Part shown: positions 8,379-20,959 of the stretch, piece by piece
Position numbering within the stretch: position 1 is the first letter of the stretch
How the letters are laid out: every line of letters starts with the position of its first letter
From: Streptomyces sp. NBC_00691
GTDB taxonomy: Bacteria > Actinomycetota > Actinomycetes > Streptomycetales > Streptomycetaceae
Direction of reading: 5' to 3'
Assembly: GCF_036226665.1 (NCBI RefSeq)
Contig: NZ_CP109007.1
Location: 372,001 to 436,000, forward strand
Length of the DNA stretch: 64,000 nt
Notes under the pieces: generated by a model
Database searches by the model: none
What the model was told of the DNA's origin: nothing
What the model saw: the letters and a program-made list of their open reading frames with translations, nothing else
Position numbers and translations under genes: made by a program

Positions 8379-8747
8379 CTATCTCTCGCCGCCGGCCGCG
8401 GCCAGGGCCTCCGCCACTCGGTCGTGCGGCGGGATCGTCGTCGTCACCCCGGTGATGTCCAGGATGCGTCGCACCGCCGGGTTCGGCGCGGCGAGGTACA
8501 GGTCCCCGCCGGCCTCCCGTGCCCTGTGCACCGACCTGATGAGCACGTTCAGACCCGACGAGTCCATGAACTCGAGCGCGGTCAGATCGAGGACGAGATG
8601 GTGCCGCCCTTGGCCGAACTGTTCCGCGAGGTGGTCGTCGAGTCTGTCGGCCGTGTCCAGGTCCAGTTCACCCGCTACGGACAGCACAGCCGTGCGGGCG
8701 TCGCGGGTCTCGACGACGACCTGGAGGTTCGGTTCTCGCTCGGACAT
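8379..8747 (-). CDS. STAS-domain anti-sigma factor antagonist
   Basis: The 122-residue protein is a full-length SpoIIAA/RsbV-type STAS domain: TAVLSVAGELDLDTADRLDDHL, then HHLVLDLTALEFMDSSGLNVL. The DSSGL motif contains the usual phospho-serine. It sits 47 bases upstream of the degenerate SpoIIE gene and 53 bases downstream of the ANTAR-SpoIIE gene, all on the minus strand. It is therefore likely co-transcribed with them and is a plausible substrate for the intact phosphatase at 8801-11269. Confidence 0.88.
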   Translation of the reverse strand: MSEREPNLQVVVETRDARTAVLSVAGELDLDTADRLDDHLAEQFGQGRHHLVLDLTALEFMDSSGLNVLIRSVHRAREAGGDLYLAAPNPAVRRILDITGVTTTIPPHDRVAEALAAAGGER

Positions 8748-8800
8748 GTTTCCCTGCTTTCCGGGTGGGGGCGGTAGATCGTGGGGCGGACGGTCGGGGA

Positions 8801-11269
8801 TCAGTACACCTGGACGCCGACCACGCACGTGTCGTCGTCCGTGTCCGACTTGCTGCGCGCCAGCAGCTGGTCCAGCCGCTGCTCCAGGCTCCCGGACGGG
8901 AGCTGGGCGACGGCGAGCAGCTGGGCGACGGAGTCCTCGACGGGGGTGTCCCGCCGTTCGACGAGTCCGTCGGTGTACATCAGCACGATGTCCTCGGGTT
9001 CGAGCCGGAGCTCGGTCTCCTCGTACTCGGCCTCGGCGAGCGCGCCCAGCAGCATTCCTCGCAGGAGCGGCAGGTCGAGCGCCCTCTCCCCCCGGACGAG
9101 CACCGGCGGCAGGTGCCCCGCCCGGGCCCATCGCAGGGTACGGGTGTCGGGGTCGAAGATCCCGCAGACGGCGGTGGCCGTGACATGGGCGGTGAGGTGG
9201 TGGGCGACGCTGTTGAGCCAGGACAGGAGCTGTCCCGGCCCCGCGCCCGTGACGGCGAGGCCGCGGAGCGCGTTGCGGAGCACCACCATCCCGGTGGCGG
9301 CCTCCACTCCGTGGCCCGCGACATCACCGACGCACAGGAGCACCTTCTTGGAGGGCAGCACGACGGCGTCGTACCAGTCGCCGCCGACCAGGGACTCGGT
9401 CTCGGCCGGGCGGTAGCGCACGGCCACATCGAGGGCCGGCGCGTCGAGCGGCGGTTTGACCGGCGGCATGATGGCGTGCTGGAGCTGGAGGGTGAGCCGG
9501 TTGCGCTCCTCGGCGGCCTCCTCCGTGGCGACCAGCCGGTCGTGGGTGGCCGTGAGGGCGACCTCGGTCCAGTGCTGCGCCGAGATGTCCTGGTAGGCGC
9601 CCCGGACGGTCTCGAGGCCGCCGTCGACGCCCAGGGCGGGTTCGGCGGTCACCCGGATGTGGCGCGTGACCCCGTCGCGGCGCAGCATGCGGAAGGCCGC
9701 GGATCCCACCTGCCGCTGGTGCAGCACCGTCTGGAGGAAGTGCCGGATGGTGCCGGAGTCGTCGGGATGGGCATGGCCGAGGAGATCGCGCAGGGCGACC
9801 GGCGCCTCCGTCGGCCGCCGGCCGAAGAGCTCGAAGAGCTGGCCGTGCCAGGTGATGTCTCCGGTGAGGGCGTCCTCCTCGAAGGCGCCGACCCGGCCCA
9901 GGCGCTGGGCGTGCTGCAGCAGGCTTGCCAGGCGCGCCGATTCGTCCTCGACGCGCCAGACCAGGAGGACGCTCCCTCCGTACCGGCTGATGCTGATGTC
10001 GGCGAGCGAGGTCAGCGGCACCTGGTCCACCAGGGCGGTGAGCCGGGTGCGCCGCGCGCGGAACGGCTCGCCCGTGGCGTAGACCCGCTCGATCCGTTCG
10101 AAGAGTTCGCTCTCGTCGGCCGTCGCGGGGTACGCCTCCAGGAGCAGCGCCCCGTCGACGGCGCTGCGCGGCCGGCCGGCGGGGTCCTGGAAGTGCGCGT
10201 TGGCGTGTCTGACGCGGAAGTCGGCGAGCCGGCCCTCCTCGTCCAGGTGCGGGGTGAGGACGAGGGCGGAGTCGTAGAGCCCGTCGGACAGCTCGGCCAA
10301 CTCCAGCGATCCGTCCCCGGCGGGGCCGAGGGTTCGCGTGGGGGCCGCCTGGTCGGGGAGCCCTTCCAGCGTATGGGCACAGAGTTGCGCGAGTGCCTCG
10401 ATCTGTCGTTCCACGGCCTGCGGCTGGGGGCCCAGCGGGCGGGCCCAGCAGATCTCCAGGACGCCGTGTATGCGACCGCCGGTCCCGGCGGGGACGACGA
10501 CCCGCCCGCCGTCGGGGTGCCGCGTACGTCCGATGGAGGGGATGCCCGAGGCGGCCAGGTTGGGGTACCAGACGGTGCGGCGGCCGGTGAGCGCCTGTCG
10601 GGCGGCGGTGGTCACCCCCGGGGGTACGTAGTGCCAGCGGGCCGCCTCGTCGGGTCCGAACCCCGCGTGGCCGCGCAGGCTCAGCGAGGTGTCCGGGCTG
10701 GTGGTCCAGATCGCCACGGCGACGGCGCCCAGGGGTTCGAGGGCGTGCGCGAGCAGCGAATCGGCGACGGCCTGGGTGTCGCCGGCGCTGAGCGCCGCGC
10801 TCTCCGCCGTACGCAGGCGCACGGCGACCGAGGCGGCGGGCCCCGCGGTGCCCGGTTCACCGACGGTCGCCCTCATGAACTCGCCCGCGGCCTCGGAGAC
10901 CTGGTCCCGGGCCGCCTGGTTGATGATGTCCGCGGCCAGCTCCAGCCGGGAGAGGCCGGCCCGGTCGGCGAGCTCGGCGAGCTGCCGCGCCGCCTGGGCG
11001 GGGCCGCAGCCGAGGCGCTCGACGAGGACGCCCTTCGCGAGTTCGATCAGGGCGCGCCCTTCGGTGGCCGCGTGCGCGGCGCGCACCTCGCCGCGCAGCC
11101 GCTCCACCGTGGCGGACAGCCGGCCGTCGGTGAGGTCGTCCGGCGTCGGTGGGAGTTCACCGCCGGAGGGAGGGGAGACCGGTGGGCCGGCGGGTGCCTC
11201 GGGCGCCGTGGCACCGTCCCCAGGAGGGACGGCGGACGGGTCTCCGTCCCGGAAGGGGGGGCCACTCAC
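8801..11269 (-). CDS. ANTAR-GAF-PAS-SpoIIE multidomain phosphatase
   Basis: The 822-residue protein has, in order, an ANTAR-type RNA-binding domain (about 70-115: ALIELAKGVLVERLGCGPAQAARQ in part), a GAF domain (about 160-300), one or two PAS domains (about 330-600) and a SpoIIE phosphatase. The phosphatase motifs are intact: LVGGDWYDAVV, VGDVAGHGVEAA, LMYTDGLVERRD and DDDTCVVGV. ANTAR domains usually bind dual-hexaloop RNA to relieve termination; joined to a protein phosphatase it could act on both RNA and a STAS protein, but the RNA role is inference. The GTG at 11269 has GGAG with about eight bases of spacing. It heads the minus-strand group with the STAS gene. Confidence 0.85.
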   Translation of the reverse strand: MSGPPFRDGDPSAVPPGDGATAPEAPAGPPVSPPSGGELPPTPDDLTDGRLSATVERLRGEVRAAHAATEGRALIELAKGVLVERLGCGPAQAARQLAELADRAGLSRLELAADIINQAARDQVSEAAGEFMRATVGEPGTAGPAASVAVRLRTAESAALSAGDTQAVADSLLAHALEPLGAVAVAIWTTSPDTSLSLRGHAGFGPDEAARWHYVPPGVTTAARQALTGRRTVWYPNLAASGIPSIGRTRHPDGGRVVVPAGTGGRIHGVLEICWARPLGPQPQAVERQIEALAQLCAHTLEGLPDQAAPTRTLGPAGDGSLELAELSDGLYDSALVLTPHLDEEGRLADFRVRHANAHFQDPAGRPRSAVDGALLLEAYPATADESELFERIERVYATGEPFRARRTRLTALVDQVPLTSLADISISRYGGSVLLVWRVEDESARLASLLQHAQRLGRVGAFEEDALTGDITWHGQLFELFGRRPTEAPVALRDLLGHAHPDDSGTIRHFLQTVLHQRQVGSAAFRMLRRDGVTRHIRVTAEPALGVDGGLETVRGAYQDISAQHWTEVALTATHDRLVATEEAAEERNRLTLQLQHAIMPPVKPPLDAPALDVAVRYRPAETESLVGGDWYDAVVLPSKKVLLCVGDVAGHGVEAATGMVVLRNALRGLAVTGAGPGQLLSWLNSVAHHLTAHVTATAVCGIFDPDTRTLRWARAGHLPPVLVRGERALDLPLLRGMLLGALAEAEYEETELRLEPEDIVLMYTDGLVERRDTPVEDSVAQLLAVAQLPSGSLEQRLDQLLARSKSDTDDDTCVVGVQVY

Positions 11270-11392
11270 GTGGGCGACTCCTCGGTCAGGACGGCCTCGC
11301 GACCGCGGAAAGGAAAGGGACGGTGACAGGATGCGCCAGAACGGCCGGGGAATCGCCGTCGGGTGCGGGACGGCCCGATCGGGCCCGCGGGA

Positions 11393-15412
<4,020 letters not shown>

Positions 15413-15511
15413 GCCCCATCCTCGTTCCCAACAGGCTTCCGCTTACGGACCGTTCGGTCCCGGTCACCGAGCCGGACGCCCGCTCCCCCAGGACGACTCC
15501 GACCACGATGG

Positions 15512-15525
15512 TTGCCGTACGGCAA
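15512..15525. promoter_or_regulatory. 14-base perfect palindrome upstream of the hybrid kinase
   Basis: TTGCCGTACGGCAA is a perfect 7+7 palindrome about 100 bases before the kinase start. Its size and symmetry suit a dimeric regulator. No second copy was noticed in the window, and the cognate regulator is unknown. Confidence 0.45.
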
Positions 15526-15655
15526 TGATGACGACACTACCCCTACGTGATCGCCAAGAGGAGGGCGGTGCCGCGTCATGCGGCCGGAACACGCCGTCGG
15601 CCCGGTTCGCCCGGGGCCTCGCGACGACGCGGCGCCGGGCCCCCGGGCGCGCGGA

Positions 15656-15693
15656 CGAGCCCGGCACGCTCCGAACGGGGAGTGCCGGGCTCG
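15656..15693 (-). terminator. Hairpin terminator after the 15832-16224 gene
   Basis: Perfect 12-base arms CGAGCCCGGCAC and GTGCCGGGCTCG enclose a 14-base loop. It lies about 140 bases downstream of the minus-strand gene 15832-16224. There is no U-tract, as is common in Streptomyces. Confidence 0.6.
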
Positions 15694-15831
15694 TTCGTGC
15701 CAGAGGATCGCCTCCGTCGCAGGTGGACGACGGAGACCTGCGGCCGGCGGTGCCGCCTCGGAAGGGCCAGGAGGCGGAGGGACAGGATTCGGGTGTACGC
15801 GGCGTCGGGGCCGGGCGGGGCTCCTCGGCCC

Positions 15832-16224
15832 TCAGAAACGGCGTTCGAGGAGCCGGGCCACCGGCCCCAGGTCCCTTCGCCGCGTCCGCCGTCCCAGCGC
15901 GTACGCGAGGGCGAGCGCGGCCACCGTGCCCGCGGCGGCACCCGCCGTCACCGCCCTGTGGGCGCGCACGGCGGTCCACAGCGTGTCCCCGGCGCCGGTA
16001 TCGACCCGCACGGCCGTACGGGCCTCGGGCAACGGAGCCGGAACGGCACGCAGCTCCCCCAGGTCCAGGTGGACCTCCACCGCCTCGGGGCCGTACGCCT
16101 CCGAAATGCCGGGGTCGGACGTCTCACCCCTCTCGGCGTCGTGCGCCATCCCGGGGTAGTCCGGCACGGCGTGCGGCCCGGTCCAGGGGAACTGGTTCTT
16201 TCCGCTCTTCTCCGAAGCACTCAT
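15832..16224 (-). CDS. Hypothetical protein with one membrane segment
   Basis: The 130-residue protein starts at ATG 16224 ([14 protein letters not shown]). The first 90 residues are polar, with [17 protein letters not shown] single hydrophobic segment [20 protein letters not shown] (about 97-116) is followed by a basic tail RRTRRRDLG, which predicts a cytoplasmic C-terminus. No family is recognised. It lies between two strong hairpins and appears to be a single-gene transcript. Confidence 0.6.
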   Translation of the reverse strand: MSASEKSGKNQFPWTGPHAVPDYPGMAHDAERGETSDPGISEAYGPEAVEVHLDLGELRAVPAPLPEARTAVRVDTGAGDTLWTAVRAHRAVTAGAAAGTVAALALAYALGRRTRRRDLGPVARLLERRF

Positions 16225-16336
16225 GCGAGCCCGTCTCACCGGATGCGACCGCGGTAAACCTGGTGCCTCGTACCGGACGGTCTCCTCGTGTCCCGTGGTG
16301 GTGGCGCGCGGCGGGACCCGCCGCCGCGGACGTGGG

Positions 16337-16377
16337 AACGGCGTGGGCCGGACACGTTCTGTCCGGCCCACGCCGTT
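16337..16377. terminator. Strong 18-base-arm hairpin terminator
   Basis: The left arm AACGGCGTGGGCCGGACA (16337-16354) pairs perfectly with the right arm at 16360-16377 around a five-base loop. It lies 37 bases downstream of the PRC-barrel stop on the minus strand and just before the next gene's upstream region. It would insulate the two transcripts. Confidence 0.85.
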
Positions 16378-16413
16378 CGTACGTCCCTGAGGGGGAGCCC
16401 GGGCCGCGGCTCG

Positions 16414-16788
16414 TCAGATGGCGCCGGTGCCGCCCGAGAAGGGTCCGCCGGTGCGGTAGTACTGGGTGATCTCCTCACGGTACTGCCGGTCCGCGAGGTG
16501 CTTGTCGGAGACGAACTCGGGTGCGTCCTTCACTTGTTCCTTGGACAGGGCGAGGTGGACCGTGTAGTCCTCCAGGTCCACGCGGGTCACCGCGCTCGCC
16601 GGGATCAGCGCCTCCTTGCCGAAGATCCAGACACCCGTGTCCACCACGAGATAGGCGTCGTCGACCTCGTCGGAGTGCTTGTCCACCTTGCCGATGTGGC
16701 CGTCGGCCGCCTCGACCCGCCATCCGACGAGGTCGATGCCCGCCAGGTGGCCGGACTCCGTGCTGTAGGACCAGATGCGATCGTTCAT
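16414..16788 (-). CDS. PRC-barrel domain protein
   Basis: The 124-residue protein starts at ATG 16788 with GGAGTG upstream. It shows a PRC-barrel beta domain: [21 protein letters not shown], then [29 protein letters not shown]. The tail [16 protein letters not shown] is common in Streptomyces homologues. PRC-barrels occur in photosynthetic reaction centres and RimM and in many small stress-related actinobacterial proteins of unknown job. A second member, 17304-17663, lies nearby in the opposite orientation. Confidence 0.8.
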   Translation of the reverse strand: MNDRIWSYSTESGHLAGIDLVGWRVEAADGHIGKVDKHSDEVDDAYLVVDTGVWIFGKEALIPASAVTRVDLEDYTVHLALSKEQVKDAPEFVSDKHLADRQYREEITQYYRTGGPFSGGTGAI

Positions 16789-16849
16789 CGCTGTCACTCC
16801 TCTGTCTCTGTACGTCGTGGGCGTCACGGCACCGGCATCCGCGTGTGCC

Positions 16850-17074
16850 TCAGAGCAGGTCACGCCGGTCGTCGTCGGTGACCGTGGGGGCCACGGGCGG
16901 GACCACCATCCGGCGGCGGCGAAGGACGCTCGTGTACACGGCGGTTCCGAGGAAGCCGACCGCCATGAGAATCAGGCCGACCAGATCGAGGTCGATCGCT
17001 TCGAGCTCCCAGTCGGACGCGAACGTGAGGATCGCTCCGACGGCGATCATGATGATGAACAGTCCCAGACCCAT
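16850..17074 (-). CDS. Small two-span membrane protein, DUF6458-like
   Basis: The 74-residue protein starts at ATG 17074 with GGAGGGAG upstream. It has two membrane segments, GLFIIMIAVGAILTFASDW and LVGLILMAVGFLGTAVYTSV, joined by the acidic ELEAIDLD loop, then a basic tail. The pattern G-x-G-x-F-x-x-x-x-G-A-I-L-x-F-A and IDLDxVGxILMxxG matches the DUF6458 family. It precedes the PRC-barrel gene on the same strand. Confidence 0.7.
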   Translation of the reverse strand: MGLGLFIIMIAVGAILTFASDWELEAIDLDLVGLILMAVGFLGTAVYTSVLRRRRMVVPPVAPTVTDDDRRDLL

Positions 17075-17303
17075 GATTGTGCTCCCTCCCAAACGGGTTG
17101 GACAGCGTCCGCGTACCCGGCCCTCAGGCGTTCATTCCGCTCTTCCCCCGGGCGCCGGTCGGGTCGCGCCCCCGTCGGACGGCGTGGGCGGGCATCCCGC
17201 GGATCCGCCGGATCCCGCTGGTGTGAGACGGCGGCGACGGGCAACACGGAGTGACAGCACACGAAGCCCGGTGGCACTCGCCCTCGACGGAACGAAGGAA
17301 ACC

Positions 17304-17663
17304 ATGGCACACGACATCTGGACCTACGGGCAGACAGCTGCCCCCGCGGCACGTCTCGACCTGATCGGTTACCGGGTCGAGGCCACGGACGGGTTCGCGG
17401 GCACGGTCGACACGCACGAGCCCACGGCCGGCCGCGCGCACGTGGTGGTGGACACGGCTCCCTGGATCCCCGGCAGGCGCGTCATCGTCCCGGCGGGGGT
17501 CGTGACCGCGGTCGACCCCGGTACGGAGAGACTCCACATCGGCTGCTCCAAGCAGCAGATCGAGGAGGCCCCGCAGTTCGAACCCGGCCCCGACCACGTA
17601 TCGGACGACGAGCAGCCGCACCGGATGGGGCTCGTCGACTACTACCTGGCGTTCTTCCGATAG
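17304..17663 (+). CDS. PRC-barrel domain protein, paralogue of 16414-16788
   Basis: The 119-residue protein starts at ATG 17304 after GAAGGAA. It shows LIGYRVEATDGFAGTVDTHE and VVVDTAPWIPGRRVIVPAGVVTAVD, like the neighbour on the other strand, and ends DYYLAFFR. The two genes are divergent with DUF6458-like between them. The shared IWxY opening and [20 protein letters not shown] segment show that they are paralogues. A small basic gene follows 45 bases downstream. Confidence 0.8.
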   Translation: MAHDIWTYGQTAAPAARLDLIGYRVEATDGFAGTVDTHEPTAGRAHVVVDTAPWIPGRRVIVPAGVVTAVDPGTERLHIGCSKQQIEEAPQFEPGPDHVSDDEQPHRMGLVDYYLAFFR

Positions 17664-17708
17664 GCGATCCCCGCAGGAGCGTCCGCCTTCCGATCCAAGG
17701 AGAGAACC

Positions 17709-17855
17709 ATGAGCGCACTGCTGACCCGTATCAAGCGATTCGCCCACAGCCCTCAGGGCCGTAGCGCCGCGGCGTCCGTACGCCGGGCCGCCGCCGACCC
17801 CCGCAGGCGCACCCAGGTGCAGCGCCTCCTCACCAAGCTGCGCGGCCACCGCTGA
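17709..17855 (+). CDS. Small basic protein, 48 residues
   Basis: The ATG at 17709 is preceded by a near-ideal AAGGAGAG. The product is arginine-rich and helical (LLTRIKRFAHSPQGR, then RRAAADPRRRTQVQRLL), ending KLRGHR, with a strong G/C third-position bias. It lies 45 bases after the PRC-barrel gene and just before a hairpin, so it is the likely second gene of that transcript. No named family was recognised. It is too short for usual gene-length cut-offs. Confidence 0.7.
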   Translation: MSALLTRIKRFAHSPQGRSAAASVRRAAADPRRRTQVQRLLTKLRGHR

Positions 17856-17890
17856 CGGCTGCTCACCCCGGCCCGGCCGGGTACGGGAAC

Positions 17891-17922
17891 GACGCCCCGC
17901 GCGGTGGACCGCGTGGGGCGTC
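17891..17922 (+). terminator. Hairpin terminator
   Basis: The arms GACGCCCCGCGC and GCGTGGGGCGTC pair with one G-U wobble around a short loop, 35 bases after the small basic gene. Confidence 0.6.
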
Positions 17923-18087
17923 GCCGCGTCCGCCCCCGGCCGCCGGACGCGGCGCGGGAAGGCTCCTGAGCCGGTCTCGTGGAATCGGCCGGTCACGCGC
18001 GGCGCCGCGCTCGATCGGCGGCGCTCCGGCGCATGATGAGCGGGTCACCGGGGTCGGCCCCGGCGACCTGCGGCGAGAGGAAGGCTG

Positions 18088-19341
18088 ATGCCGGTGGAGG
18101 AGGACACCCTGGGCTCGGTCCTGGCCGACGTGCTGGCGTCGTCCCACCGTCTCGCGCCCCGAGCGATCCCCGACCTCGTGCGGGACGCCGGACGGCGCCT
18201 GGGGCTCTCCGCTGCCCGCGTCTACGTGGCCGACCTGCAGCAGCGCGATCTGGTCGCCCTGCCCCATTCGGAGCAGGGGCGTGGATACGACGCCGACGGC
18301 GGGACCGCGGACTCGGAGACGCTGCCCATCGAGAACTCGCTCGCCGGGCGCGCCTACCGCACCGAGACGGTGCAGGTGGGCCGGCCGGACGCCGCCGACG
18401 GCGGCCGCGGCGGCACCGGCACCGAACGGACCGGCTGGATCCCGGTGGTGGACGGCATCGGCCGCGTGGGGGTGCTGCGCGTGACCGCGCCGGAACTCGA
18501 CGCGCGCCTCCTGCGCCGGTGCGAGGCCTTCGCCGACCTGCTCGCGATGATCCTGGCGACGAAGGAGCAGTACAGCGACCTTCTGGCCCAGACCATGCGC
18601 ACCCGGCCGATGAGCGTGCAGGCCGAGTTGCTGTGGGCGTTCCTGCCCCCGCGCACGATCGGCACCGCGGTGGTGAGCTCCAGCGCCGTCCTGGAACCCG
18701 CGTACGAGGTGGGCGGGGACGCGTACGACCACAGCCTGGCCGGGGACGTGCTGCACCTGACGCTTCTGGACGCCATGGGCCACGACCTCGCGTCCGGCGG
18801 CTGCAGTGCCATGGCGCTGGCCGCCTGTCGTTCCGCCCGACGCGCGGGCGGCCGCCTCGACGACATCGCCGTGGGGATCGACCGCACCTTGGACCGCTGG
18901 ATCCCGGGGCGCTTGCTGACCTGCGTCATCGCCGACCTCGACACCTCCACCGGCCGGCTGGACTGGATCAACTGCGGCCATCCTCCGCCGCTGCTGATCC
19001 GTGACCGCCGTGTGGTGACCGGCGCACTCGACCGCGCCCCCCGTCCGCCCCTCGGGCTGACCGGGTACGACCTTCCGCCCCCGCGCGTCCACAGCGCCCA
19101 TCTACAGCCCGGCGACCGGCTGCTGCTGTTCACCGACGGCGTCACCGACGCCCGGTCCGGCACCGGTGACCTGTTCGGCGAACAACGCCTGGCCGACGCC
19201 GTCGTCCGTGCCCTGACCGACGGTCTCCCCGCCCCCGAAGCCCTGCGCCGCCTGATCGAGCAGATTCTCGTGCACCAGAACCAGCGCCTGAGCGACGACG
19301 CCACCCTGCTCCTCACCGAGTGGCATCCTGGGCGCCGATGA
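18088..19341 (+). CDS. GAF-like/SpoIIE PP2C protein phosphatase
   Basis: The 417-residue protein has an N-terminal sensor half containing IENSLAGRAYRTE and a C-terminal phosphatase. The metal motifs are intact: VGGDAYDHS, LLDAMGHDLASGG, LLLFTDGVTDARSG and LSDDATLLL. GAGAGGAAGG precedes the ATG at 18088. It is a single + strand gene, convergent with a hypothetical gene. Its sensor region resembles the N-terminal halves of the 5201 and 7144 products (ENSLAGRAY compared with DAGPAGRVF), so the three may share ancestry, but this copy keeps the catalytic site. Confidence 0.88.
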   Translation: MPVEEDTLGSVLADVLASSHRLAPRAIPDLVRDAGRRLGLSAARVYVADLQQRDLVALPHSEQGRGYDADGGTADSETLPIENSLAGRAYRTETVQVGRPDAADGGRGGTGTERTGWIPVVDGIGRVGVLRVTAPELDARLLRRCEAFADLLAMILATKEQYSDLLAQTMRTRPMSVQAELLWAFLPPRTIGTAVVSSSAVLEPAYEVGGDAYDHSLAGDVLHLTLLDAMGHDLASGGCSAMALAACRSARRAGGRLDDIAVGIDRTLDRWIPGRLLTCVIADLDTSTGRLDWINCGHPPPLLIRDRRVVTGALDRAPRPPLGLTGYDLPPPRVHSAHLQPGDRLLLFTDGVTDARSGTGDLFGEQRLADAVVRALTDGLPAPEALRRLIEQILVHQNQRLSDDATLLLTEWHPGRR

Positions 19342-19402
19342 ACCCGCCCGTACCGGGGCACCGAGCCTGGCGCACGGGGCGACCGGCCGTCTCTCGTGGG
19401 TG

Positions 19403-19750
19403 TCAGTGTGTGCCGGACCGGTCGAGCCAGCGCCGGAGCGCGCTGTGGGTGGTCTCGTCCAGGGCGCACAGCACCTCGATGGCGTCGAGATCGCCCGGCA
19501 GGGGTGCGACGCCCGCCGCGGTGAGGGCGGCGTGCAGCTCCAGCCGACGGCGGTCGGCCGGCCGGAGACGGCCGGACAAGCCGCCCGAGGCCACGGGCTC
19601 CGACTCCCGGTCGTCGTCGTAGTCCATGATGCCGAAGGCCGCCGAGGTCTCCCCGGTCCGGTCGTCGATGTCATGCGCGGCAGGGAAGCGGTACGGGTCG
19701 AGATCCAACAGTGCGCGCGGAGCCGTGGTGAGCGCCTGGAACTCGGTCAT
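19403..19750 (-). CDS. Hypothetical protein, 115 residues
   Basis: ATG 19750 was chosen because GGAGACGCTC precedes it; longer readings lack support. The protein is acidic at the N-terminus (DIDDRTGETSAAFGIMDYDDD) and helical at the C-terminus (RRRLELHAALTAAGVAPLPGDLDAIEVLCALDE). No family, signal peptide or membrane segment is recognised. It lies alone between convergent and same-strand neighbours. Confidence 0.6.
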   Translation of the reverse strand: MTEFQALTTAPRALLDLDPYRFPAAHDIDDRTGETSAAFGIMDYDDDRESEPVASGGLSGRLRPADRRRLELHAALTAAGVAPLPGDLDAIEVLCALDETTHSALRRWLDRSGTH

Positions 19751-19940
19751 GAGCGTCTCCTCAGTCGTCGTGCAACGTGCACATGACGACGACGGGGGCA
19801 TGTCGACCCGTTGCGCACCAGGGAGAAAGCCACCCGGATGTCCCCTATGGCATCTCGTCACACAGAAGATGAGGCCACGGACGCCGGAACGCCGGCAGGC
19901 AGGCACGTCGGCCAGGACTGTGCGCCGGGAGGAGCGCTTC

Positions 19941-20906
19941 TCACAGCTGCCGCAGCGCCGGCAGAAGCTTGGCCTCCGCCCAGCGCAGGAAGGGTTCCTG
20001 CTGGTCGCCGCCGATCTGGATCAGGCAGACCTCGGTGAATCCGGCGTCGGTGTAGGGGCGTACCGCGTCGACGAAGGCGTCCACGTCGTCGCCGCAGGGG
20101 ACGGCATCCGCGACGTCCTGGGGCCTGGTGTGCCGCGCGGCCTGGTCGAAGGCGACCGGGCCGGGGAGCTCGGCGTTGATCCTCCAGCCCCCGAGCGCCC
20201 AGCGGAACTGATCGTGCGCCCGGGCCACCGCCGCCTCGTGATCGGGGTCGTAGGAGACCGGGAGCTGGCCCACGCACGGTTTGCCGGAGCCTCCGTACGC
20301 GCCGAACGCGGTCACCAGCTCGCGCTTCGGCTCGGTGGCGACGAGGAGGTCGCCGTGCAGTCCGGCCAGCTCGCAGGAGCGGTCTCCGGAGGCGGCGATC
20401 CCGATCGGGGGCGGATCGTCGGGGAGGTCCCAGATCCTGGCGTTCTCGACGTCGAAGTGGCGGCCGTGGTGGCTGACGTATCCGCCGGCGAACAGGGAAC
20501 GGATGATGCCCACGGATTCCTCGAGCATCTCCAGGCGGACGCGGGCGGCGGGCCAGCCCGCGCCGACGATGTGCTCGTTGAGGTTCTCGCCCGACCCCAG
20601 GCCCAGCCGGAAGCGCCCCTGGGAGAGGAGCTGCATCGTGGCCGCCTTCTGGGCGACCACCGCGGGGTGGTAGCGGAACGTCGGGCAGGTCACGTAGGTC
20701 ATGAGCGGGATCCTGGAGGTCGCCTGCGCGGCGGCGCCCAGTACGCTCCACGCGTACGGCGCGTGCCCTTGGGACTCCAGCCAGGGAAAGGAGTGGTCGG
20801 AGATGACGGCGAAGTCGAAACCCGCCCGCTCCGCTTCCACCACGTGGTCGACCAGATCCCGCGGTCCGGCCTGCTCGGTCATCATCGTGTATCCGAAACG
20901 CACCAT
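19941..20906 (-). CDS. F420-dependent LLM-class oxidoreductase
   Basis: The 321-residue protein is a luciferase-like TIM barrel of the TIGR03557/F420-G6PD-like group: FGYTMMTEQAGPRDLVDHVVEAERAGFDF in part, SDHSFPWL, and FRLGLGSGENLNEHIVG. Related proteins use deazaflavin F420 for hydride transfer; the substrate is unknown. ATG 20906 fits the family N-terminus; GTG 20948, 11 bases from the upstream stop, is an alternative. The flavin reductase-like gene lies directly upstream, so a two-gene operon is likely. Confidence 0.85.
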   Translation of the reverse strand: MVRFGYTMMTEQAGPRDLVDHVVEAERAGFDFAVISDHSFPWLESQGHAPYAWSVLGAAAQATSRIPLMTYVTCPTFRYHPAVVAQKAATMQLLSQGRFRLGLGSGENLNEHIVGAGWPAARVRLEMLEESVGIIRSLFAGGYVSHHGRHFDVENARIWDLPDDPPPIGIAASGDRSCELAGLHGDLLVATEPKRELVTAFGAYGGSGKPCVGQLPVSYDPDHEAAVARAHDQFRWALGGWRINAELPGPVAFDQAARHTRPQDVADAVPCGDDVDAFVDAVRPYTDAGFTEVCLIQIGGDQQEPFLRWAEAKLLPALRQL

Positions 20907-20959
20907 GTCGGGCGGCTTTCCGCTGCGGGCTGCCTGAAACGTCCGCACCGGCCGCCGCC

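Larger units (their letters stand above)
15413..15831. other. Gene-free stretch of 419 bases
   Basis: No convincing gene is seen. It holds the likely promoter of the HAMP kinase with a palindrome at 15512-15525, and a strong hairpin at 15656-15693 that probably terminates the gene at 15832-16224. The remainder is GC-rich without clear structure. Confidence 0.6.

Noticed and set aside
8765..11326. 853-codon + strand frame
   Set aside because: It mirrors the ANTAR-SpoIIE gene on the other strand and contains no recognisable domain; the minus-strand gene has intact motifs.
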